Counted from the first letter of the stretch, positions 51,720 through 61,894 are shown. The stretch: 64,000 bases of DNA from Ruminococcaceae bacterium UBA6434 (GCA_002437245.1 DJOQ01000034.1:1-64000); one strand, 5' to 3'. The notes: a model not told the origin generated them from the letters alone. Numbers and translations: made by a program.

Positions 51720-52781
51720 ATGGGGAACGGTAAATCGCCCACCGGTGAAATAAACAGCCCAAAAAGGCTTTATTATATTGATATTCTCAATATTCTGTCT
51801 TGCTTTGCCGTTTTGGTTCTCCATTGCTCCGACGGAGTTTTTTATTATCAGAAATCACGGCTTTGGTTTATATATATGTTTTTGCAGACGGCGGCTCATT
51901 TCGCCGTGCCAGTATTTATTATGATAACCGGCGCAAATTTGCTCGATTACCGCAAAAAATACGATACAAAAACGTTCTTTAAAAAACGTGCCGCGAGAAC
52001 ATTGATACCGTTTTTCTTTTGGCAGCTTGTTTATTTTATTCGCCCGTATGTTTTAAAAGAGGCAACCGAGCCGTTCGGCATAAAAAAGCTTTTTGCCGCG
52101 ATGTTTAATAATGAGGCAAATTATATTTTTTGGTTCTTCTACTGCATTTTTGCCATTTATATGTGCTTGCCGCTGTTGTCGCTTGCCGCAGATAAGAAAA
52201 ACATCAAAACCATAGAATATGTGTGCGTTGTCGGCTTTGTGTTCCTCTCGGTAGTGCCGCTTATCAATAAATTTGCTTTTCCCGTATTCAAAGAGCTGAC
52301 CCCGCCGATAGTAAAGGGTTATCTCATATATGTTCTTATGGGCTGGCTCATAAAAAATAAGGATTACACAAAAAAGGCGCGCATACTTATTTATATGTCG
52401 GGTATTTTCGGAGCTGCCGTAATGTTTTTCGGAACATATATCGTCAGCGAAAAAGCCGGGAAGCTTGACGACATTTTTATGGATTACCCGTCGATAGCCT
52501 GTATACCTATGGCAGCCGCCGTGTTTACGGCAGCGAAATATATAAAATGGGAACGCCTTTTCACGGTAATATCCAAAAAATTTATAAGGACGCTCTCGTC
52601 GCTCAGCCTCGGAATATATGTTACGCATATGCTTGTTTTGTATGCGTTCTGTAAAGTGGCTGTCTTTGCGGAACATCCCGTGTATTATTCGGTGTTTATG
52701 CCGTTTATAGCATATATTATATGTGCCGTACTGTCGTTCGTCGTCAAAAAAATACCGATATTAAAATATATTATGCCTTAA
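51720..52781 (+). CDS. Acyltransferase-3-family membrane protein
   Basis: 353 residues, about ten transmembrane segments. YYIDILNILSCFAVLVLHCSD at the N terminus (family motif R/Y-x-x-DIL...H) and PVFIMITGANLL plus RAARTLIPFFFWQLVY are typical of acyltransferase 3 (O-acetyltransferases such as WecH/OafA). It probably acetylates a surface sugar; acceptor unknown. Its last 11 bases overlap the end of the convergent HAD gene. Confidence 0.87.
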   Translation: MGNGKSPTGEINSPKRLYYIDILNILSCFAVLVLHCSDGVFYYQKSRLWFIYMFLQTAAHFAVPVFIMITGANLLDYRKKYDTKTFFKKRAARTLIPFFFWQLVYFIRPYVLKEATEPFGIKKLFAAMFNNEANYIFWFFYCIFAIYMCLPLLSLAADKKNIKTIEYVCVVGFVFLSVVPLINKFAFPVFKELTPPIVKGYLIYVLMGWLIKNKDYTKKARILIYMSGIFGAAVMFFGTYIVSEKAGKLDDIFMDYPSIACIPMAAAVFTAAKYIKWERLFTVISKKFIRTLSSLSLGIYVTHMLVLYAFCKVAVFAEHPVYYSVFMPFIAYIICAVLSFVVKKIPILKYIMP

Positions 52782-53598
52782 AATCTTTTTTCAGAAATTC
52801 AGCTACGCCGTCATTATTGTTTCCCCCTATGACTTCATCGGCAATGCGCCGAAGCTCCGGGACAGCATTTTTGACGGCGTATTTTCTGTCCGCACGCGAA
52901 AACAACAGAATATCGTTTCTGTTATCGCCGAACGCCGCGATTTCGTCCGCACCGACCAGAGCCATAACCTCTTTTGCGCCGTTAGCCTTGCTCGCCTTAC
53001 TGCTGTATATTTCGAGAAACCAGTAGGGGGTGTACGTGTCTGCGTAAAAAGAACAGGTGACGCCGTTTATTTTCCGCGCCGCGTCATAAATGGGCTTCAG
53101 TTCGTCATATTCATCGGAAAGACTCATAAAGACCGGGTGCATATCGTCCAAAATCTCATATTCGGAGACTTTTTTAAATTCGCCGTAGAATTTGCCCTTC
53201 CTTTTTTCGTAAAAATCGCGGTGAACAGGCAATTTGAAATCCGTATATTCTATTGTGAATTTTCCGTCGTCACCGTAGAAAAAGGCAAACGGTGATTTGT
53301 TCCTTTGCACAAATATTTCCGTTATCGCAAAAAAGGCGTCCTTCGGTATTTCGTGGTAGGCAACCGCTTTTTTGTTCTTCAAATCAAACAGGAACACACC
53401 GTTCATAAGCACCGCCGGCACGGATATGTCAATATCTTTTAAAAGCTCTGCGGCAGACATTGCGCTCCTTGCGGTGGCAACGGTAAATAACATTCCTTTT
53501 TTTATGAGACCGTTTATTATTTCGACGCTGCGTCTGGGTACTTTTCCGCTGTTATTCAGAAGCGTTCCGTCCATATCCGATATGTAAAGTGTTTTCAT
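52771..53598 (-). CDS. Cof-type HAD-superfamily phosphatase
   Basis: 275 residues, class IIB HAD. Motif I SDMDGTLLNN at residues 6-15 with nucleophile Asp, motif II ATARS, motif IV FGDNRND. The Cof cap region lies between. Such enzymes dephosphorylate sugar phosphates, FMN or PLP; the substrate cannot be assigned. ATG 53598 with GGAGAG 6 nt upstream. Tail-to-tail overlap with the acyltransferase gene. Confidence 0.9.
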   Translation of the reverse strand: MKTLYISDMDGTLLNNSGKVPRRSVEIINGLIKKGMLFTVATARSAMSAAELLKDIDISVPAVLMNGVFLFDLKNKKAVAYHEIPKDAFFAITEIFVQRNKSPFAFFYGDDGKFTIEYTDFKLPVHRDFYEKRKGKFYGEFKKVSEYEILDDMHPVFMSLSDEYDELKPIYDAARKINGVTCSFYADTYTPYWFLEIYSSKASKANGAKEVMALVGADEIAAFGDNRNDILLFSRADRKYAVKNAVPELRRIADEVIGGNNNDGVAEFLKKDFKA

Positions 53599-53749
53599 AT
53601 GTCTCTCCGTCAATTTTTTAGGAAGAGTTTAGCATACGTAAAGTTTCTTGTCAAACCGCGTTTACCGCTCATAAATGTGATAAATTATATTGTCTTGAAT
53701 GTAAATTTGTGGTAAAATTTATGTAAAATATTCGAAAGTGGTATATGAA

Positions 53750-54733
53750 ATGACAAGAAAATCCAAAACCCTTATTTCAATACTGTTGTTTATAGTTTTG
53801 TTCGGCGGACTTCTTTTAACCGCCACATTTACAGATTTGCAGGTGAGCGATATTCTGACGCGGCACGCTTTGGCGCCACATTCGTATTATACAAACGACC
53901 CGTTTGGCGCCGCCTTTGAGTGCGTCGGCAGCGCGCCCGTTTATTTTATGCTCGCTTTCAGCATACAGATACTCTTTTGGGGCGTCAGAAGATTTTGGAA
54001 GAAACGCCCGATAAAGGATATTGTTGAGATTATCGGCGTCATAGCGGGTACTGCGGCATATTACGCTTTTTTAAACGAGACCGTGGGCTATCTTTTACAG
54101 CACCTTGACGCCGAAAGCTATAAGGGCTCGGCATTTTTGACGGGTGTAGCGCTGTTCTTGGCGGCGCTTTTTATGCTGCTCGGAACATTCGCCGTAAAGA
54201 ACTTTTCGGATGAATCCATAAAAAAGCTTATAAATTTTGCGTTTGCGATGATTTGTACCGTAATACTCGCAAATGCCGTGGTTGCGATAGTTAAAATCCC
54301 GTTCGGTCGTATGCGTTATCGCGCTATGAATACCGCGGGCGGCGCTTCGATAGGCGGATTTGCGAATTTCACAAGATGGTATGTGAGAAACGGTCAGATG
54401 GATAAGGCGCAAATGATGACGCTCTTCGGCACGACCGATGCGTGCAAGTCTTTCCCGAGCGGCCACACCTGCGCCGCGGGTATGAGCTACGGGCTTATAA
54501 TGCTCGCGGATTCTCTCGGTATAAAGAGCAAGGGCAAAAAAGCCGCCCTTTGGATATGCCCGTTATTATTCACGGGAATTGTTGCCGTCAGCAGAATAGT
54601 TGTCGGCGCTCACTTCTTCAGCGACGTGCTTATGGGCGGCACAATTTCTTTCCTCTCGGTTATGCTTTTCCGTGAAATATTCATTTTGAAGGGCGCAAAT
54701 CTCAAGGCTCTTTTTGCAAAGAGCAAAGGCTGA
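53750..54733 (+). CDS. PAP2-family membrane phosphatase
   Basis: 327 residues with six or so transmembrane segments. Tripartite phosphatase signature: KIPFGRMRYR, then SFPSGHTCAAGM, then SRIVVGAHFFSDVLMG, with the catalytic histidines. It probably acts on undecaprenyl pyrophosphate or phosphatidate outside the membrane. ATG 53750 with GAAAGTGG upstream is preferred to GTG 53738. Single gene. Confidence 0.9.
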   Translation: MTRKSKTLISILLFIVLFGGLLLTATFTDLQVSDILTRHALAPHSYYTNDPFGAAFECVGSAPVYFMLAFSIQILFWGVRRFWKKRPIKDIVEIIGVIAGTAAYYAFLNETVGYLLQHLDAESYKGSAFLTGVALFLAALFMLLGTFAVKNFSDESIKKLINFAFAMICTVILANAVVAIVKIPFGRMRYRAMNTAGGASIGGFANFTRWYVRNGQMDKAQMMTLFGTTDACKSFPSGHTCAAGMSYGLIMLADSLGIKSKGKKAALWICPLLFTGIVAVSRIVVGAHFFSDVLMGGTISFLSVMLFREIFILKGANLKALFAKSKG

Positions 54734-54764
54734 TAAAAAATTTTTTACATTATCAAATATGGTA

Positions 54765-54792
54765 TTGAAATTCAAAAAATATATGTTACAAT
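54765..54792 (+). promoter_or_regulatory. Ferredoxin promoter
   Basis: TTGAAA, 16-bp spacer, TACAAT; ~32 nt before the start. Confidence 0.65.
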
Positions 54793-54824
54793 GTGTTTAA
54801 ACATAATAAAGGAGGTCATGTAAA

Positions 54825-54995
54825 ATGGCATATAAGATTTCGGATGACTGCATTTCATGCGGCGCTTGTGCTGCTGAGTGTCCGGTTGAGGCTATCAGCG
54901 AAGGCGACGGCAAGTATGAAATTGATGCAGATAAGTGCATTGACTGCGGTACTTGTGCAGATACATGCCCGGTAGGCGCTCCCACACAGGAATAA
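54825..54995 (+). CDS. 2[4Fe-4S] ferredoxin
   Basis: 56-residue clostridial-type ferredoxin with two cluster motifs, CISCGACAAECP and CIDCGTCADTCP, in a pseudo-twofold repeat. Low-potential electron carrier for pyruvate:ferredoxin oxidoreductase, hydrogenase and similar enzymes. Starts MAYKISDDCISCG; SD AAAGGAGGT. GCT/TGT/TGC-rich, biased codons suggest strong expression. Has its own promoter and terminator. Confidence 0.97.
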   Translation: MAYKISDDCISCGACAAECPVEAISEGDGKYEIDADKCIDCGTCADTCPVGAPTQE

Positions 54996-55006
54996 TTTAA
55001 AGAAAT

Positions 55007-55043
55007 AAAAGTAAGCGAGGATATTTCCCCGCTTACTTTTTTT
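55007..55043 (+). terminator. Ferredoxin terminator
   Basis: AAAAGTAAGCG (55007-55017) pairs with CGCTTACTTTT (55030-55040), ending in T7. Confidence 0.93.
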
Positions 55044-55128
55044 ATGCCCGAAAGCGCACGGATTTTCGACTGCCGTGAATTCGATACCGCCGCCGAAAAA
55101 ATATATTCCGCCGTTTTTCGATAAAAAC

Positions 55129-55157
55129 ATTGACTTTTTTTAATTTTCAAATTATAT
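55129..55157 (+). promoter_or_regulatory. potABCD promoter
   Basis: TTGACT, 17-bp spacer, TATATT; transcription would start near 55164, just before a foldable leader. Confidence 0.65.
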
Positions 55158-55166
55158 TTATTTCAT

Positions 55167-55219
55167 ACCAATTAGGGGGTGCAAACTTTTTTGCGCTTCC
55201 CAACAATATCTATCGGTTG
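55167..55219 (+). promoter_or_regulatory. Foldable potA leader
   Basis: CCAATT (55167-55172) can pair with GGTTGG (55214-55219), enclosing a second stem GGG.GTGCAAA/TTTGCGC..CCC (55174-55184 with 55189-55200). It ends just before the SD AAAGGGG. It matches no riboswitch class I know; function unproven. Confidence 0.4.
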
Positions 55220-55235
55220 GAAAGGGGCTGCATAA

Positions 55236-56390
55236 TTGGAAAACAAAGCAGTGATAATTGATCTTAAAAATATTTCAATAAGCTTTGACGACCAGCCTAT
55301 ATTAAAAGACGTGAGTCTTGAGATTCACGACGGCGAATTCGTCACATTACTCGGACCCTCGGGTTGCGGTAAAACGACGACTCTTCGTATAATAGCCGGA
55401 TTTCTCTCTCCGGACAGCGGCGATGTCGTTTTTGAAGGTAAAAAAATAAATGGTGTTCCTGCTCATAAGCGACAGGTGAACACCATTTTTCAGCGTTATG
55501 CGCTGTTCCCCAACCTTAATGTTGCGGATAACATTGCCTTCGGACTGAAGCTTCAGAAAAAATCCAAAAGTGAAATTAAAAAAACCGTTGAAGAGATGCT
55601 CTCGCTCGTAAACCTCAAGGGATTTGAAAAACGCAATGTTTCATCGCTTTCCGGAGGTCAGCAGCAGCGCGTCGCAATTGCGCGCGCCCTTGCCGTTAAA
55701 CCGCGCGTACTGCTTCTCGACGAACCGCTCGGCGCGCTTGACTTAAAGCTCCGCAAAGATATGCAGAGCGAGCTTAAAGCGATACAGCAGCGGCTCGGTA
55801 TAACGTTTATATATGTTACACACGACCAGGAGGAAGCACTCTCCATGTCCGATACCATAGTGGTTATGGACAGCGGCGTTATCCAGCAGATAGGCTCGCC
55901 CACCGATATTTACAATGAACCGCAAAACGCTTTTGTTGCGGATTTCATAGGCGAAAGCAATATTGTGGACGGTATTATGCTCTCCGACTACAACGTCGAA
56001 TTCCAGGGCATACGTTGCCGCTGCGTCGATAAGGGCTTTGGGCTTAACGAGCCTGTGGACGTAGTGGTTCGTCCCGAGGATATAGATATGGTGCCGCCCG
56101 GGGAGGGTATGCTCTCGGGCGACGTTACCTCCGTGACCTTTAAGGGAGTTCACTATGAAATAATCGTTGACATAAAAGGCTTTAAGTGGATGATACAGAC
56201 CACCGAAAAAGCCGAAGTCGGCGACCGTATAGGTATTTCGATAAAACCGGATGAAATTCAGATAATGAAAAAGAGCGAATATTCGGGTCTTTACGGCGAT
56301 TACAGCTCGTTCAGCGAAGAGTTCGACGAGCTTTCAGACCCCAATGCCGAGCTCTCCGATGAAGACGAAGTCTCCGAGATAGGAGATTAA
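55236..56390 (+). CDS. potA: Spermidine/putrescine ABC transporter ATPase PotA
   Basis: Polyamine importer ATPase, 384 residues. Walker [10 protein letters not shown] near residue 41, Q-loop, signature LSGGQQQR, Walker [14 protein letters not shown], switch His in VTHDQEE; a C-terminal TOBE regulatory domain from ~240. The last ~30 residues are an acidic Ser/Glu/Asp tail. TTG start with AAAGGGG 8 nt upstream. First gene of the tightly packed potABCD operon (3-17 nt gaps or overlaps). Confidence 0.95.
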   Translation: MENKAVIIDLKNISISFDDQPILKDVSLEIHDGEFVTLLGPSGCGKTTTLRIIAGFLSPDSGDVVFEGKKINGVPAHKRQVNTIFQRYALFPNLNVADNIAFGLKLQKKSKSEIKKTVEEMLSLVNLKGFEKRNVSSLSGGQQQRVAIARALAVKPRVLLLDEPLGALDLKLRKDMQSELKAIQQRLGITFIYVTHDQEEALSMSDTIVVMDSGVIQQIGSPTDIYNEPQNAFVADFIGESNIVDGIMLSDYNVEFQGIRCRCVDKGFGLNEPVDVVVRPEDIDMVPPGEGMLSGDVTSVTFKGVHYEIIVDIKGFKWMIQTTEKAEVGDRIGISIKPDEIQIMKKSEYSGLYGDYSSFSEEFDELSDPNAELSDEDEVSEIGD

Positions 56391-56393
56391 GCC

Positions 56394-57218
56394 ATGAAAA
56401 AGTCTTCTCTCACTTTAAAGCTCGTAAACGCTCCGTATATGATATGGGCGATGCTTTTCATAATAGCTCCGCTGATAATGGTAATCTACTACGCTTTTAC
56501 CGACCGCAGCGGCGCATTTACCTTTGATAATATCAAGGCACTTTCATCTTACGGTGCTATTTTCGGCAGATCCGCGTGGTACGCGCTTTTGGCGACGGTA
56601 ATCTGCCTTTTTCTCGCATATCCTCTCGCGTACATTATGGCAAAGAGCCGTGCAAGTACTCAGCGAACCATAATGATGCTTATAATGCTCCCCATGTGGA
56701 TGAATTTCCTTATCCGCACATATTCGTGGATAACGATTCTTTCAAATACGGGGCTTATAAACTCGCTTTTAAAGGCCGTTGGGCTGCCCACGGCGCAGCT
56801 TATCAACACTCCCGGGGCGGTAATCCTCGGAATGGTGTATAACTTTTTGCCGTATATGGTGCTGCCGATATATTCGGTTATGTCAAAGCTTGATAAAAGT
56901 CTTGTTGAGGCGGCGCAGGACCTCGGAGCCGGCAAACTTCAGGTGCTTCGCAAGGTTATAATGCCGCTCAGTATGCCGGGCGTAATTTCGGGCATAACAA
57001 TGGTATTTGTCCCGTCGGTAAGTACTTTCTACATAAGCCAAAAGCTCGGCGGCGGAAAATTTCTGCTTATCGGCGACTCTATTGAAATGCAGTTCCAGTC
57101 CGCATATAACTATAATCTCGGAGCGTCGCTCTCGCTTGTGCTGATGCTTCTCATAATAGTATGTATGCTTATTATGAATCGCTTTGCCGATAATGAAGAG
57201 GGGGCGATGATAATATGA
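56394..57218 (+). CDS. potB: Polyamine ABC transporter permease PotB
   Basis: 274 residues, six transmembrane segments. EAAQDLGAGKLQVLRKVIMPLSMPG is the EAA loop that contacts PotA. N-terminal APYMIWAMLFIIAPLIMVIYY is typical of PotB/ModB-like permeases. Starts 3 nt after potA and overlaps potC by 4 nt (ATGA). Confidence 0.94.
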   Translation: MKKSSLTLKLVNAPYMIWAMLFIIAPLIMVIYYAFTDRSGAFTFDNIKALSSYGAIFGRSAWYALLATVICLFLAYPLAYIMAKSRASTQRTIMMLIMLPMWMNFLIRTYSWITILSNTGLINSLLKAVGLPTAQLINTPGAVILGMVYNFLPYMVLPIYSVMSKLDKSLVEAAQDLGAGKLQVLRKVIMPLSMPGVISGITMVFVPSVSTFYISQKLGGGKFLLIGDSIEMQFQSAYNYNLGASLSLVLMLLIIVCMLIMNRFADNEEGAMII

Positions 57219-58036
57219 AAGCTCTCAAAAAAATATACATCGCTCTTATAATGATATTTCTTTATGCCCCGATGCTCGTTATGGTGGTGTTCTCGTTTAA
57301 CGCCTCAAACAGCACAAGCGTTATGTCGGGATTTTCGCTGAAATGGTATGTCGAAATGTTCCGTAACGACACGGCTCTTACGGCTCTTCGCAACACACTT
57401 ATCTTAGCCGTTACCTCCGCTCTTATTTCAATCGTTATAGGAACGGCGGCGGCAGTCGGAATAAATTCAATGAAAAAACGGTGGCTTAGAAGTGCCGTTA
57501 TGACCGTTACAAACGTTCCTATGATGAACCCCGAAATAGTTACGGGTGTTTCAATGATGCTCCTTTTCGTGTTCGTAGGCAAAATAGTGTCGTCAAGCAG
57601 CGTTTTGGGCTTCCCTACGCTTTTGATAGCTCATGTCACGTTTAATTTGCCGTACGTCATACTTTCGGTATTACCGAAGCTCCGCCAGACCGACCGCCAT
57701 CTTTCCGAGGCGGCGCAGGATCTCGGCTGCACGCCGATCTCCGCTTTCTTTAAAGTGGTGCTTCCCAATATCAAGTCCGGCATAATAACCGGATTTATAA
57801 TGGCTTTTACGCTTTCGCTTGACGATTTCATAATCAGTTATTTTGTAAGCGGCGCAAAATTCCAGACGCTTCCGATAGTCATTTTCTCAATGACAAAGAA
57901 AAAGGTGAAACCCGATATGTATGCGTTGTCAACGCTTATATTTGTATCAGTGCTTGCGCTTATGATTCTTATGAATGTGCTTCAGGCGCGCAGCGAAAAG
58001 AAAGAACGTAAAAGAGCAAAAGGCTCAGAAGGTTAA
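57215..58036 (+). CDS. potC: Polyamine ABC transporter permease PotC
   Basis: 273 residues, six transmembrane segments; EAAQDLGCTPISAFFKVVLPNIKSG is the EAA loop. YAPMLVMVVFSFNASNS near the N terminus and FTLSLDDFIISYFVSG are PotC hallmarks. Overlaps potB by 4 nt; 17 nt before potD. A basic C-terminal tail (KKERKRAKG) faces the cytoplasm. Confidence 0.95.
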   Translation: MKALKKIYIALIMIFLYAPMLVMVVFSFNASNSTSVMSGFSLKWYVEMFRNDTALTALRNTLILAVTSALISIVIGTAAAVGINSMKKRWLRSAVMTVTNVPMMNPEIVTGVSMMLLFVFVGKIVSSSSVLGFPTLLIAHVTFNLPYVILSVLPKLRQTDRHLSEAAQDLGCTPISAFFKVVLPNIKSGIITGFIMAFTLSLDDFIISYFVSGAKFQTLPIVIFSMTKKKVKPDMYALSTLIFVSVLALMILMNVLQARSEKKERKRAKGSEG

Positions 58037-58053
58037 GAAAGGATTGTGAAAAA

Positions 58054-59166
58054 ATGAAAAAGATAATTTCGGTTGTATTGACACTTACTTTGTTTGCGGG
58101 AATATTGATGCTTTCGGGCTGTTCGCTTAAAAACGAAAAGCTTGACATCTCCGTTCTTCTCGGAAATTACGACGTTGAAGAACTCAAAGGTACCGAAATC
58201 AACGTATATAACTGGGGAGAGTATATTTCCGACGGTGAGGGCGGAAGCGTTGACGTTATCTCGGATTTCGAAAAACTTACGGGCATTAAAGTCAATTATA
58301 ATATGTATGACAGCAATGAGGACCTCTATGCAAAGCTCAAAAGCGGCGGAGTGGATTACGATGTTATAATTCCTTCGGATTATATGGCTGAGCGCTTAAA
58401 AGACGAGGGGCTTTTGCAAAAGCTTGATTATTCGGTGATAACCAATTACGCGGGAATAGGCGACGAATACAAAAACCTTTTCTTCGACGAAAACAACGAG
58501 TATACCGTAGCTTACACGGGCGGTATGGTCGGGCTTATCTATAATACGACCATGGTTTCCGAAAAGCCCGACAGCTGGAATGTTATGTGGGACCCGAAGT
58601 ACTCCGGCGAAATACTTACCTTTAATAATTCGCGAGATGCTTTCGGCGTGGCTCAGTATCTTCTCGGCTATGACGTAAACTCGACCAACCCCGACGAATG
58701 GCGTGCGGCGGCAGAAAAGCTCAAGGAGCAAAAGCCGCTGATTCAGTCATACGTTATGGATGAGGTCTTTAATAAGATGGAGGCGGGCGAAGCCGCCATA
58801 GCTCCGTATTACGCAGGCGATTACCTTACGATGAAACAGGAGAATGACGATCTCGAATTTGTTTACCCCAAGGAGGGAACAAACAGATTTGTGGACGTAA
58901 TGTGCGTTCCTACAAGCGCCAAAAATAAAAAGGCTGCCGAGCTGTTTATAAACTATATGTGCGAGCCCGAGGTGGCACTCCACAATGCGAATTATCTCGG
59001 CTATCTCTGCCCCGTTACGGCTGTTCTCGGCGACGACAGGTATGAGTATAAGGATAATGAGGTGCTCTATCCCAAGCAGGAAGTGAAAACGCAGTATTTC
59101 CACAATCTTGATCAGGATACGCTCGATCTTCTCTCAAAGCTTTGGGAGGAACTCAAGCTCGCGTAA
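58054..59166 (+). CDS. potD: Polyamine-binding lipoprotein PotD
   Basis: Extracellular substrate-binding protein, 370 residues. Signal peptide with lipobox LSGC (Cys near residue 23). INVYNWGEYISDG at the start of the mature fold, DVIIPSDYMAERL and FEKLTGIKVNYNMYDSNED match PotD/PotF. Whether spermidine or putrescine is preferred is not decided. Last gene of the operon; terminator follows. Confidence 0.95.
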   Translation: MKKIISVVLTLTLFAGILMLSGCSLKNEKLDISVLLGNYDVEELKGTEINVYNWGEYISDGEGGSVDVISDFEKLTGIKVNYNMYDSNEDLYAKLKSGGVDYDVIIPSDYMAERLKDEGLLQKLDYSVITNYAGIGDEYKNLFFDENNEYTVAYTGGMVGLIYNTTMVSEKPDSWNVMWDPKYSGEILTFNNSRDAFGVAQYLLGYDVNSTNPDEWRAAAEKLKEQKPLIQSYVMDEVFNKMEAGEAAIAPYYAGDYLTMKQENDDLEFVYPKEGTNRFVDVMCVPTSAKNKKAAELFINYMCEPEVALHNANYLGYLCPVTAVLGDDRYEYKDNEVLYPKQEVKTQYFHNLDQDTLDLLSKLWEELKLA

Positions 59167-59206
59167 TGTCGGTTTCGATTATTTGTTAAAATTTCGGATA
59201 TGTTTG

Positions 59207-59245
59207 GCGCGTTGCATAGGCTTCGGTCTTTGCGGCGCGCTTTTT
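59207..59245 (+). terminator. potABCD terminator
   Basis: GCGCGTTGCA (59207-59216) pairs with TGCGGCGCGC (59231-59240), two G-U pairs, then T5. Confidence 0.88.
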
Positions 59246-59291
59246 GTATTTTAAATATCGACTGTTTTTGCGCCGAACGGTTCGCTTTTTC

Positions 59292-59320
59292 TTGACTTAT
59301 TGCATAAAAAGATATAGAAT
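59292..59320 (+). promoter_or_regulatory. rny promoter
   Basis: TTGACT, 17-bp spacer, TAGAAT. It gives a ~125-nt leader before rny. Confidence 0.7.
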
Positions 59321-59452
59321 ATCTAAGATAGTGTATTAGAATGCGAACAGTATTGCGATTGATACCGTTACACTGTCAAAAACCAATAAATTTTCTTATT
59401 TTCAAGCATGAATAATCGGAAAACCAAAAATTAAAAGGAGGTGCAGAACTTT

Positions 59453-61009
59453 TTGAATCCTGTAACGATAGCTATAATAGCCGCGGCCGTGGCTGCAGTT
59501 GTTTTCGGAGTTGTCGGATTTGTACTCGGCGAGGTTCACCGTAAAAAGGTGGCGGAGTCTGCTATAGGCTCGGCTACGGAAGAAGCTACCAGAATCGTAA
59601 ATCAGGCTGTTCAGACAGCGGAAAATAAAAAGAGAGAAGCGATTTTGGAAGCTAAGGACGAAATCCATTCGTTGAGATCCGAGGCGGAAAAGGAAAACAG
59701 AGAGCGCAGAGCGGAAGTTCAGCGGCAGGAACGCAGAATAATTCAAAAAGAGGAGTCTCTCGATAAAAAGACCGAGGCTCTTGAAGCAAAAGAAGAAGCT
59801 TTAAACGAAAAAGTAAAAACGGCTGATAAAAAACTCGAAGAGGTTGAAAAAATCAAAAAGAGCCAGTTCGATATGCTCGAAAAAATTTCGGGCTATACAA
59901 AAGAACAGGCAAAAACATTGCTTTTGCAAAATCTCGATGAGGAGCTCACTCACGACAAAGCCGTTAAAATTATGGACTTTGAGCAGAGAACCAAGGACGA
60001 GCAGGACGCTCTCGCGCGTGAGATAATCTCTACCGCGATACAGCGCTGTGCCGCAGACCAGGCAGCAGAAGCTACGGTTTCGGTGGTAACTCTTCCCAAT
60101 GATGAGATGAAAGGTCGCATTATCGGCCGCGAGGGCAGAAACATACGTACCCTTGAAACAATAACCGGCGTAGACCTTATAATCGACGACACGCCGGAGG
60201 CTATAACGGTTTCAAGCTTTGAGCCGGTTCGCCGCGAAATAGCAAGGCTCACCATCGAAAAGCTTATTTCGGACGGCAGAATACACCCTGCACGCATTGA
60301 GGAAATGTACGAAAAATCAAAGCGCGAGATTGAGCAGACCATACGTCAGACAGGTGAACGCGCCGTAGTTGACGCAGGCGTAAACGGTATACACCCCGAG
60401 CTTGTCAAGATACTCGGCAAACTCAAATACCGCACAAGCTACGGTCAGAATGTGCTCAATCATTCGCTTGAGGTTTCATACATAGCAGGGCTTATGGCGG
60501 CAGAACTCGGCGCCGATGTAAAAACGGCTAAAAGAGCGGGACTTCTTCACGATATAGGCAAGGCACTTGACCGTGAATTTGAAGGCTCTCATGTCGATTT
60601 GGGCGTTGAATACGCAAGAAAATATAAGGAAAACGAGCAGGTAATTCACGCAATTCAGGCTCACCACGGCGACGTGGAGGCAAAGACCGTTGTTGCTTGT
60701 CTCGTTCAGGCGGCGGACGCCATTTCAGCCGCAAGACCCGGCGCAAGACGCGAGAATGTACAGAATTATATCAAACGTCTTGAAAAACTCGAAGAAATAG
60801 CAACGTCGTTTGAGGGCGTTGAGAAGTCATTTGCAATTCAGGCAGGCCGTGAGATTCGCATAATGGTTAAGCCCGATGTTATAAGTGACGATCAGATGAC
60901 ACTTGTTGCGCGCGAAGTTGTCAAAAAGATTGAGGATGAGCTTGAATATCCCGGTCAGATAAAGGTCAACATTATACGCGAAAACAGGACTGTCGATTAC
61001 GCGAAATAA
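59453..61009 (+). CDS. rny: Ribonuclease Y
   Basis: Membrane-anchored endoribonuclease that starts bulk mRNA decay. An N-terminal transmembrane segment (~3-25), a long charged coiled coil (~30-150), a KH domain ([15 protein letters not shown]) and an HD domain ([10 protein letters not shown]) in the standard order; 518 residues. TTG 59453, 11 nt from AAAAGGAGG, is preferred to GTG 59441, which overlaps the SD. Followed by ymdB, the usual Firmicutes partner. Confidence 0.96.
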   Translation: MNPVTIAIIAAAVAAVVFGVVGFVLGEVHRKKVAESAIGSATEEATRIVNQAVQTAENKKREAILEAKDEIHSLRSEAEKENRERRAEVQRQERRIIQKEESLDKKTEALEAKEEALNEKVKTADKKLEEVEKIKKSQFDMLEKISGYTKEQAKTLLLQNLDEELTHDKAVKIMDFEQRTKDEQDALAREIISTAIQRCAADQAAEATVSVVTLPNDEMKGRIIGREGRNIRTLETITGVDLIIDDTPEAITVSSFEPVRREIARLTIEKLISDGRIHPARIEEMYEKSKREIEQTIRQTGERAVVDAGVNGIHPELVKILGKLKYRTSYGQNVLNHSLEVSYIAGLMAAELGADVKTAKRAGLLHDIGKALDREFEGSHVDLGVEYARKYKENEQVIHAIQAHHGDVEAKTVVACLVQAADAISAARPGARRENVQNYIKRLEKLEEIATSFEGVEKSFAIQAGREIRIMVKPDVISDDQMTLVAREVVKKIEDELEYPGQIKVNIIRENRTVDYAK

Positions 61010-61014
61010 TTTTT

Positions 61015-61068
61015 AAGCCCTGATGCCTTAAAGAGAAAAACTTTGAGTGTTGTCGGGGCTTAGCTTTT
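61015..61068 (+). terminator. Possible weak terminator between rny and ymdB
   Basis: AAGCCCTGA (61015-61023) pairs with TCGGGGCTT (61053-61061); the T-run is short and offset, so attenuation rather than full stop is likely. Confidence 0.5.
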
Positions 61069-61096
61069 CCGAAAATCCAAACAGAAACGGTGCATT

Positions 61097-61879
61097 ATGT
61101 CAGATACTATAAACATCCTCGCCGTGGGCGACGTTGTATCGGCGTCGGGCTGCGAAAAGCTGAGGAAATGTTTACCGAAATTAAAAAGAGAAAATAATAT
61201 AGACGTAACGGTGGTAAACGGTGAAAATTCCGCTGTCGGAAACGGCATATTGCCGATGTCCGCAGACGATATTTTCACGAGCGGCGCGGACGTCGTAACC
61301 GGCGGCAATCACACCTTCAGACGTCGTGAAATATATGATGAGCTTGAGAGAAACGAGTTCCTTTTAAGACCCGCAAACTACGGGAAAGAGGCTCCCGGCA
61401 GAGGCTATACCGTTGTAGACCGCGGCTCTTTCAGAGTCGGCGTCGTAAATCTGTGCGGCACGGTGTTTATGGAGCCGCTTGAAAACCCGTTTATCTGCAT
61501 AGACAGGGTAATTGAAAAGCTCAAAGAAGAAACCGACATTATAGTTGTCGATTTCCACGCGGAGGCCACAGCCGAAAAACGAGCCATGGGCTTCTATCTT
61601 GACGGAAGGGTTTCGGCTGTGTTCGGAACCCATACCCATGTGCCCACGGCGGACGAGCAGATATTGCCGCAGGGCACGGGATATATAACGGATATAGGTA
61701 TGACGGGTCCCAAAATGTCCGTATTGGGCGTTACACCCGAGCTTGCAATAGAAAAGATGAAAACTAATATGCCGGTGCGTTTCCAAAATCCGAACGGCGA
61801 CGCCGAGCTTGACGGTGTTATATTTACCGTGAGGCGTGATACGGCAAAAGCTGTTTGTGTACAGAGAATATCGCTTTAA
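61097..61879 (+). CDS. ymdB: YmdB-family metallophosphoesterase
   Basis: 260 residues. Di-iron site residues sit in GDVVSASG, NGENSAVGNGI, GGNHTFRRREIYD, VDFHAEATAEKRA and GTHTHVPTADEQILP. In B. subtilis YmdB hydrolyses cyclic nucleotides and affects biofilm and mRNA levels. Follows rny after 87 nt that include a weak hairpin; the rny-ymdB pairing is conserved in Firmicutes. Confidence 0.95.
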   Translation: MSDTINILAVGDVVSASGCEKLRKCLPKLKRENNIDVTVVNGENSAVGNGILPMSADDIFTSGADVVTGGNHTFRRREIYDELERNEFLLRPANYGKEAPGRGYTVVDRGSFRVGVVNLCGTVFMEPLENPFICIDRVIEKLKEETDIIVVDFHAEATAEKRAMGFYLDGRVSAVFGTHTHVPTADEQILPQGTGYITDIGMTGPKMSVLGVTPELAIEKMKTNMPVRFQNPNGDAELDGVIFTVRRDTAKAVCVQRISL

Positions 61880-61894
61880 AAGGAGAGTGCGACC

